This document shows, in pieces, positions 56,704-64,000 of a stretch of 64,000 nucleotides of DNA. The stretch covers positions 343,245 to 407,244 of the forward strand of contig NZ_JAGTJJ010000006.1 in the NCBI RefSeq assembly GCF_028435365.1, in the 5' to 3' direction. The notes beneath the pieces were generated by a model that worked only from the letters and a program-made list of their open reading frames with translations, made no database searches and had not been told where the DNA came from. The stretch comes from Polyangium jinanense (GTDB lineage: Bacteria; Myxococcota; Polyangia; Polyangiales; Polyangiaceae). Numbering within the stretch: the first letter of the stretch is position 1; each line of letters begins with the position of its first letter. The translations under genes and the position numbers were made by a program.

Positions 56704-57713
56704 TGGGAGGCGCTGCTCGTCCTTTGGGTCTTCGTGTCCTCGGGGCGCTTGCCGTCGCGACCACGAGCCTCTCGGCTTGCGGGCTCGTGGTGGGCATCGA
56801 GCCCATCGGTGTCACCTCGGGCGCGGGCGGTGGTGGTGGCGGCGGCACCGGCGGCACCGGCGGCGACGAGGCGGACGGCGGTCCCGGAGGCGCGCCTCCG
56901 CAGGGGCTCGGCTGCGACGACGCCATTCCGCTCGTCTTCGTGGACTGGGGCACGGTGGAGATCGACGCCGAGACGACCGAGGCAAAGGGCACGATCGAGA
57001 GTGGCCCGTTCACGGGGTGCACGACGTCGAGCGGCCCGGAGCACGTCTACGTCTTCGACGCGGAGCAGACCGGATATCTCACGGCGAGCCTGCCGGCCAC
57101 GGCGACGAGCTTCAACAGCGTTCTCTACGCGCGCCGGACGAGTTGCTCGAACCCGGACGGCGTCGTGCTTTGCCATGACCAGAGCGCCCTCGGCGGCGAG
57201 CTCCTTTCGTTCCCGGTCATGACGGGCGAGCGGATTTACCTCTTCGTGGACGGCCGGACGTCGGAGGATCGGGGCGCCTACCACCTGACCGTGAGCTTCT
57301 TTCCAGGCACGAGCTGCACGGGCCCGGTGCCCGTCGTGCTCGGCACGCCGATCGGCACCACCGCCATGGTGCTCGGCGTGAACAAGGTCGGCCCCGACAA
57401 CGACGCGAAATGCGGAGCCTGCGACACGAACGATTGCGCGGGGCAAGGGCGACAGACGATTTTTTCGATCAAGGCGCCGCTCGCGAAGGAGATCGAGGTG
57501 CAGCTCGACGCGACCTTCGACGCCGTGCTCTACGCGCGCACCGATTGCGAGAACGACATGTCCCAGCTCGCGCAGGACGGGTGCATCGACTCGCCGGAGA
57601 AGGGCGACGAGGTCATCCGCATCCCCGGCGGCGTGACGCCCACGATCCTGTTCGTCGATACGAACGCGGGGAGCCCCGCGGGCCCCTTCTCGATGCGGCT
57701 CATCCTGAAGTGA
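56703..57713 (+). CDS. Lipoprotein with repeated beta domain (hypothetical)
   Basis: 336 residues. The lipobox is SLSAC (Cys26), followed by a Gly/Thr linker (about 40-65). The mature part contains two similar beta-sandwich-like halves: one with EHVYVFDAEQTGYLTASLPA, FNSVLYARRTSC and RIYLFVDGR, the other with QTIFSIKAPLAKEIEVQLDA, FDAVLYARTDC and PTILFVDTNAG. This recalls the PPC (bacterial pre-peptidase C-terminal) type of domain that occurs in exported enzymes and surface proteins. No catalytic site is seen. It is translationally coupled to the TPR-PEGA gene. Confidence 0.72.
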   Translation: MGGAARPLGLRVLGALAVATTSLSACGLVVGIEPIGVTSGAGGGGGGGTGGTGGDEADGGPGGAPPQGLGCDDAIPLVFVDWGTVEIDAETTEAKGTIESGPFTGCTTSSGPEHVYVFDAEQTGYLTASLPATATSFNSVLYARRTSCSNPDGVVLCHDQSALGGELLSFPVMTGERIYLFVDGRTSEDRGAYHLTVSFFPGTSCTGPVPVVLGTPIGTTAMVLGVNKVGPDNDAKCGACDTNDCAGQGRQTIFSIKAPLAKEIEVQLDATFDAVLYARTDCENDMSQLAQDGCIDSPEKGDEVIRIPGGVTPTILFVDTNAGSPAGPFSMRLILK

Positions 57714-57799
57714 AGGGATGATCGCGGCGGACGAACCCATCCGGCGTCCATCCTTTCGGTTGGTCCCTCCGGACCCCAGGTACGTCGCCGGGGGGAATC

Positions 57800-58687
57800 A
57801 TGAAGCAAGCCGCGAAGAAGGATCCCAAAGACCTCGGGCAGAAACCTCCGTTCCCAGCGCAGGAGCAGGAGCACCCCGGCGCCGAGTCGGGCATGCAGCC
57901 TCGAGCGGACCACGGGGAGACGTCGTACCGAGGGCTCGGACGGCTGAAGGACCGCATCGCCCTGATCACCGGCGCCGACAGCGGCATCGGGCGCGCCGTC
58001 GCGATCGCCTACGCGCGCGAGGGCGCAGACGTGGGCATCGCGTACCTGAGCGAGCACGAGGACGCGAACGAGACGAAGCGCCTCGTGGAGGAAGCCGGCC
58101 AGAAAGCCGCGCTCTTCCCCGGCGATCTCTCGTCCGACACGGCATGCAAGAAGCTCGTGGAGGACGCGGTGAAGGCCTTCGGCCGCATCGACATCCTCGT
58201 GAACAACGCGGCCGAGCAGGGCAAGGCCGTCGAGACATTCGAGGAGCTCGACGCCGAGCGCGTGGAGCGCACCTTCCGCGTGAACATCCTCGCGATGTTC
58301 CACATCGTCCGGCACGCGCTGCCGCACATGAAGCCGGGCAGCGTCATCATCAACACGGCATCGATCCAGTCCTACCAGCCGAGCCCGGAGATCCTCGATT
58401 ACGCGGCCACGAAAGGCGCGATCGTCACCTTCAGCAAGGGCCTCGCGCAGGGGCTGATCGAGCGCGGGATCCGGGTGAACACGGTGGCGCCAGGGCCGGT
58501 GTGGACGCCGCTCGTCGTGCAGTCGTTCCCGGCGAACAAGAACGCGCGCTTCGGGGAAAACAGCCCCATGGAGCGGCCCGCGCAGCCAGCAGAGCTCGCG
58601 CCAGCGTACGTGTTCCTCGCGTCGAACGAGTCGAGCTACGTGAACGGCGAGGTGCTCGGCGTCACGGGCGGTAAGCCCCTCGGCTGA
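57800..58687 (+). CDS. SDR family oxidoreductase (YghA/glucose 1-dehydrogenase-like)
   Basis: 295 residues, starting at ATG 57800 with GGGGGAA nearby. An N-terminal extension of about 45 residues (PPFPAQEQEHPGAESGMQP) is typical of the YghA/YdaD-type group. The Rossmann motif is ITGADSGIGRA (about 56-66), NNAAEQ follows, and the catalytic set is Asn, Ser in IINTASIQSYQPSP, then Tyr and Lys in DYAATKGAIVTFSKGL. It should be a soluble NAD(P)-dependent reductase acting on an alcohol or sugar. The natural substrate is unknown; members are often stress-induced. Confidence 0.93.
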   Translation: MKQAAKKDPKDLGQKPPFPAQEQEHPGAESGMQPRADHGETSYRGLGRLKDRIALITGADSGIGRAVAIAYAREGADVGIAYLSEHEDANETKRLVEEAGQKAALFPGDLSSDTACKKLVEDAVKAFGRIDILVNNAAEQGKAVETFEELDAERVERTFRVNILAMFHIVRHALPHMKPGSVIINTASIQSYQPSPEILDYAATKGAIVTFSKGLAQGLIERGIRVNTVAPGPVWTPLVVQSFPANKNARFGENSPMERPAQPAELAPAYVFLASNESSYVNGEVLGVTGGKPLG

Positions 58688-58697
58688 GGAGGGGGGC

Positions 58698-58810
58698 CGC
58701 TGCGCTGGGGCGTTGCCCCAGGCCCCACCCGGGGCTGTCCGCCCCGGGACCCGGACCAGCGCAAGCGCTGGACCCTTGGTCGATGAACTGCGCGATGCGC
58801 AGTTCATCGA
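58698..58810 (-). repeat. Multi-hairpin repeat, copy 1 (diverged)
   Basis: A 113-bp element in minus orientation, starting 11 bases after the SDR stop. In element order it folds into four hairpins: arms of 14 bp around a 3-base loop (58780-58810), CCAGCGC-AA-GCGCTGG in plus-strand sense (58756-58771), an 8-bp stem CCCGGGGC/GCCCCGGG (58728-58748), and TGGGGC-GTT-GCCCCA (58706-58720). It aligns along its length to copy 2 but differs at many positions, several as paired changes inside stems. Confidence 0.75.
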
Positions 58811-58902
58811 ACAGGCCGAGGCAAGACCAGCCACGACCCTGCCGACCAAGACAGCAGCGCTGACCTTTCGACTGGCAACGCTGTCCCTGTCCCACCGGCT
58901 CG

Positions 58903-59014
58903 TGGAAGAACTGCGCATCGCGCAGTTCTTCCAACCCGAGTCCAGGGCTTGCCCTGGTTCGGGTCGAGGGGCGAACAGCCCCCGCGGGGTCCGGGGCAGA
59001 GCCCCGGCGCGGCG
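58903..59014 (+). repeat. Multi-hairpin repeat, copy 2
   Basis: A 112-bp element, head-to-head with copy 1 (92-bp gap). Its hairpins are TGGAAGAACTGCGC-ATC-complement (58903-58933), CCAGGGC-TT-GCCCTGG (58942-58957), GGGGC-GAACA-GCCCC (58968-58982) and CCGGGGC-AGA-GCCCCGG (58991-59007). Bases 58920-59014 reappear inverted at 63906-64000 with a single mismatch in a loop. It ends 48 bases before the start of the AAA+-like membrane protein. Confidence 0.85.
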
Positions 59015-59062
59015 CCCCTGCCCTTTGGCCCAGCGGCTGCCCTTCCGCTACCCTGCCGGGCG

Positions 59063-61378
59063 ATGCCCTGGCATACCCGCTCGCTCTGGATCGCGGCTCT
59101 CGCCGTGGCGTATGCCGCGGTTGCGGGGCTCTGGGCGACGGGCGGGGATGCGAGCACGTGGTTTGCGCTGCTCTTGCCGCTCGCGTGTGTGGTCGGCTGG
59201 AGGCTGACTGCGGAGGACGTGCGCGGCGACGATACGCTCGATCCGGGCGCGCGCTCGGCTGCGCGGCTCACGATCGCTGGCGCTGCGCTCTTCACTGCGT
59301 CGCGATGCGGGGCGAGCGCGCCGGGCTTCGTCGCAGGCGAGAACCTCGGCGTCGCGCTGGCAGCGATGGGCTCCTTGTGGGCCATTGCGCGGATCAAACC
59401 TCTTGGTGGGCTCGCGGAGCCGAGTCCCTCGGCGCGTAGGCTCGACGCTGCTGCGTTTGCCGCGTTCTTCTGGGTGGTCGCGGCGGCGCTGCCCGGCGCG
59501 GCTGCGATGCTGCCCGAGCGCACCGAGGGGCTCGATCCGCTGCTCATCGACTATGCGACCGTGGCTGCGTCGATCGGCTCGCTCGGCGTCCAGCTCTTCG
59601 CGGCGGCGCGGCTTGCGGCCACGCGGCGCGCTGAGATCGGCGTGGCGGAGCGGGCGCAGGCGGCGCTCTGGCTCGGCTCGATCGCGCTCGCCGTGGGGAT
59701 CCTCGCGGCCGCGGCGCAGGTCCTCCCGCCTGAGCGGGTCTTGCCGATCGCGGTGGTGCTTGCGTCGGTCGGCGCGGCGTTTGCGGCGGCGAGCCGTGAG
59801 CCCGAGACGGTCCTCTCGGTCCTTCGGCTCACGCTGGCGACGACGGGCCTCGTCGCGCCGATCGCGCTTGGCGCGGTCTATGCGGCGCACGTGCGGCCGG
59901 CCGTGGCGGGGCCGATCGCGTTCGGGGCGGCGGGGGCGGCTGCGATTGCGGCGCTCGTCGCGCAGAGGCTCGCGCATCGGGCGGGGCCCGGGAGCGGGCG
60001 GCTCTTGCCGGCGCTGCAGGCTGCGACGCGGGCGGCGATGACGCCTGATCCGGAAGATGCGCTCCGATCGGCGCTCTTCGAGCTGCGCGGCGCGCTCGGG
60101 CAAGACGGCGATCCGCCGGCCCTCTACCGGTTCTTCCCGGCCGAACAGGTCAGCGTCGATCGCGCTGGCTTCCTTCACACGAAAAAGGCCGAGATGCCGC
60201 CGCGGCTCGTCTCGCTCGCGGACGCGGAGCCCGAGCGGATCCTGCGGATCGAGGTGATGCATGCGGTGTCGGTGCGGAAGCCCGAGGTGCGTCCGCTCAT
60301 CGCGTGGATGGAGGACAACCACCTCTCGGCCGTGAGCGTGGTCCGCGACGTGGATGGCCCGATCGGGGCGCTCACGGTGCCCGCGGGGGCGCGGGTCGCG
60401 CCCAAGGCGCTCTCGGACGTGCGGGCTCTGCGGCAGCTCTCGGATCGGCTGGCCGCGGTGCTCGGCGTGTCGTCGATGCTGTCGCGCTCCCGCGAGCGTG
60501 AGCTCGTCGCGCGGGGCGACCTCGAAACGCGCGAAGCGGAGCGCGCGCGCCTCGCGACGGAGCTCGGGCGCATCGAGGGCCAGTTCGAGGCCGTGGCGAA
60601 GAGCTTCGAGCAGCGGGCGCGGGTCGCGCTTTACAGCCCCGCGGCGCAGGCGGCGGTGCAGCGGCTGGAGCAGCTCGCGGGCGTGGACGTGCCGGTCACG
60701 CTCTTGACGTCGCCTGGGATCGACGCGGTCGCGTGGGCGGCGCTCGTGCACCTTGCGTCGGCGCGCAAGAAGGGCGTCATGGTGATCGTGGACGGGACGA
60801 ACCCGGCGGAGCACGACACGGCGAAGTGGCAGGATCGGGTCGCGTCGCCGCTCGCGCTTGCCGCGGGTGGGACACTCGTCTTGCTCGACGCGCACGTGCT
60901 GCCGGAGCTCGTGCAGATGCGGATCGCGTCGGGTTTGCCCGCGGACGTGGGGCTCGTGGTGGCGCTGCCGGGCACGGTGGACTCGCTGGCGGCGAGCGGG
61001 AAGCTCTCGGAGGCGCTGGCGGATCGGCTCGGGGATCGGTCCGTGGCGCTGCCGGCGCTCTCGTCGCGCGGGGAGGATCTCTCGCTCCTCGTGCTGGAGA
61101 CGCTCACGCGCATCGGAAAGCGGCTGCGGCAGGCGCCGCTCGGGATCGATCCGCGCGCGCTGGCGGCGCTCGTGGACTACGATTTCCCGGGCAACGACGC
61201 GGAGCTCGAAGGGATCCTCTTCCGGGCCGCGCTCGTGACGCCGCCGGAGGCACGCGCGGTGACGGTGCGTGAGCTCGAAACCGCGGGGTTCTCACCGCCG
61301 CCAGGGAGCGAGCGCAGGGCGCGCGGGACAGGGCCTTTGCCGCAGCCGCGCAGGAAGCGGTCGTCGAAGACGACGTAG
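59063..61378 (+). CDS. Membrane protein with GAF-like and degraded sigma-54-activator AAA+ domains
   Basis: 771 residues. About ten hydrophobic helices fill residues 1-300. A GAF-like region follows (about 325-470; ALRSALFELRGALG, LIAWMEDNHLSAVSVV, GALTVPAG), then a charged coiled coil (about 475-525). The C-terminal part follows the sigma-54 activator AAA+ fold: ALAAGGTLVLLDAHVLPELVQ (about 597-617) matches AxGGTLFLDEIxxLPxxxQ, and DYDFPGNDAELEGILFRA matches YxWPGNVRELxN. The Walker A site is lost (LLTSPGIDAVAW near 548), Walker B DE is DA, and the sigma-contacting GAFTGA loop is deleted. It should not hydrolyse ATP or activate sigma-54 itself. It may be a membrane-bound signalling scaffold. 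Confidence 0.7.
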   Translation: MPWHTRSLWIAALAVAYAAVAGLWATGGDASTWFALLLPLACVVGWRLTAEDVRGDDTLDPGARSAARLTIAGAALFTASRCGASAPGFVAGENLGVALAAMGSLWAIARIKPLGGLAEPSPSARRLDAAAFAAFFWVVAAALPGAAAMLPERTEGLDPLLIDYATVAASIGSLGVQLFAAARLAATRRAEIGVAERAQAALWLGSIALAVGILAAAAQVLPPERVLPIAVVLASVGAAFAAASREPETVLSVLRLTLATTGLVAPIALGAVYAAHVRPAVAGPIAFGAAGAAAIAALVAQRLAHRAGPGSGRLLPALQAATRAAMTPDPEDALRSALFELRGALGQDGDPPALYRFFPAEQVSVDRAGFLHTKKAEMPPRLVSLADAEPERILRIEVMHAVSVRKPEVRPLIAWMEDNHLSAVSVVRDVDGPIGALTVPAGARVAPKALSDVRALRQLSDRLAAVLGVSSMLSRSRERELVARGDLETREAERARLATELGRIEGQFEAVAKSFEQRARVALYSPAAQAAVQRLEQLAGVDVPVTLLTSPGIDAVAWAALVHLASARKKGVMVIVDGTNPAEHDTAKWQDRVASPLALAAGGTLVLLDAHVLPELVQMRIASGLPADVGLVVALPGTVDSLAASGKLSEALADRLGDRSVALPALSSRGEDLSLLVLETLTRIGKRLRQAPLGIDPRALAALVDYDFPGNDAELEGILFRAALVTPPEARAVTVRELETAGFSPPPGSERRARGTGPLPQPRRKRSSKTT

Positions 61379-61380
61379 CG

Positions 61381-61418
61381 AGGCGTCTGCTCGATCTCGT
61401 GGGTGATCCGAGACGCCT
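61381..61418 (+). terminator. Hairpin between the AAA+-like and UvrA genes
   Basis: AGGCGTCT (61381-61388) and AGACGCCT (61411-61418) are exact complements, and the inner bases (CGATC/GATCCG) extend the stem to about 13 bp. It begins two bases after the stop codon of the membrane-protein gene and probably ends that transcript. Confidence 0.5.
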
Positions 61419-61450
61419 GCGGGGTCCCTGGACAAACCCGGCGGCGTCTC

Positions 61451-61479
61451 TTGACAAACCCGTTGGTGCTCGATGACAT
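61451..61479 (+). promoter_or_regulatory. Putative promoter of the uvrA paralogue, leaderless type
   Basis: TTGACA (61451-61456) is a perfect -35 element. After exactly 17 bp comes TGACAT (61474-61479), a weak -10. The ATG at 61489 is only nine bases further, with no ribosome-binding site, which fits a leaderless mRNA, as is common in actinobacteria. GACAAACCCG occurs twice here (61431-61440 and 61453-61462), possibly an operator. Confidence 0.5.
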
Positions 61480-61488
61480 GAGCCCAAC

Positions 61489-63876
<2,388 letters not shown>

Positions 63877-63905
63877 GCAAGTCCGCGTTTCCCGCGATTG
63901 CAAGC

Positions 63906-64000
63906 CGCCGCGCCGGGGCGCTGCCCCGGACCCCGCGGGGGCTGTTCGCCCCTCGACCCGAACCAGGGCAAGCCCTGGACTCGGGTTGGAAGAACTGCGC
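63906..64000 (-). repeat. Multi-hairpin repeat, copy 3 (cut by window end)
   Basis: This begins 30 bases after the UvrA stop, in minus orientation. It matches bases 58920-59014 inverted at 94 of 95 positions. It contains CCGGGGC-GCT-GCCCCGG (63913-63929) and CCAGGGC-AA-GCCCTGG (63963-63978). The window stops exactly after the first arm of the longest hairpin (GGAAGAACTGCGC), so the element surely continues. Confidence 0.85.

Noticed and set aside
58949..59062. N-terminal extension of the AAA+-like protein
   Set aside because: The extra 38 codons come from the repeat element; the same peptide appears from copy 3 on the other strand, so it is not a real protein start.

Overview
The window is 64 kb of very GC-rich DNA (codon third positions mostly G or C, few intergenic AT islands). 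It is most likely from a myxobacterium of the Polyangium/Sorangium type. This is inferred from the mix of Hanks-type Ser/Thr kinases, PAS-STAS (RsbR-like) proteins, many lipoproteins with poly-Gly linkers, a DUF1552/DUF1592 pair, and an alternative complex III plus caa3 oxidase operon. No rRNA, tRNA, transposase or CRISPR array was seen.

Layout. 1-5277: the end of a PhzF-family gene, a kinase, a PAS-STAS regulator and an MFS exporter. 5291-12237: a delta-60-repeat lipoprotein gene divergent from an imelysin / HTTM membrane protein / TonB receptor operon that looks like iron uptake; the divergent region holds a Fur-box-like palindrome. 12299-19128: an orphan DNA methyltransferase, three tandem cysteine-rich secreted paralogues, a FabZ-like protein lacking its catalytic His, an M61-like lipoprotein with a PDZ domain, and Bpt leucyl/arginyl-tRNA-protein transferase.

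19139-31522 (minus strand) is one 12-gene respiratory operon. It reads actA-B-C-D-E-F, a 126-residue one-helix protein, SCO, then caa3 oxidase subunits II (CuA plus cytochrome c), I, III and IV. Quinol electrons would pass through ACIII to the oxidase. 31727-46317: 6-phosphogluconate dehydrogenase, a Cys-rich lipoprotein, several unknown proteins, twin XRE regulators with palindromic sites, a PI-PLC-like lipoprotein, an MFS pump, alpha-glucan phosphorylase, a DsbA-like protein and an L,D-transpeptidase. 46450-57713: a zinc-ribbon membrane protein, a DUF1552/DUF1592 pair beside an outer-membrane-barrel and a cytochrome-like lipoprotein pair, a lipoprotein, a second PAS-STAS protein, and a kinase / TPR-PEGA / lipoprotein series. 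57800-58687: an SDR oxidoreductase.

The right end (58698-64000) is the most unusual part. A multi-hairpin repeat occurs three times, with paired substitutions that keep its stems intact. Two nearly identical copies (95 bp, one mismatch, inverted) bracket two genes. One is a membrane protein carrying a degraded sigma-54-activator AAA+ domain. The other is a short UvrA paralogue whose codon use and apparently leaderless promoter suggest transfer from an actinobacterium.
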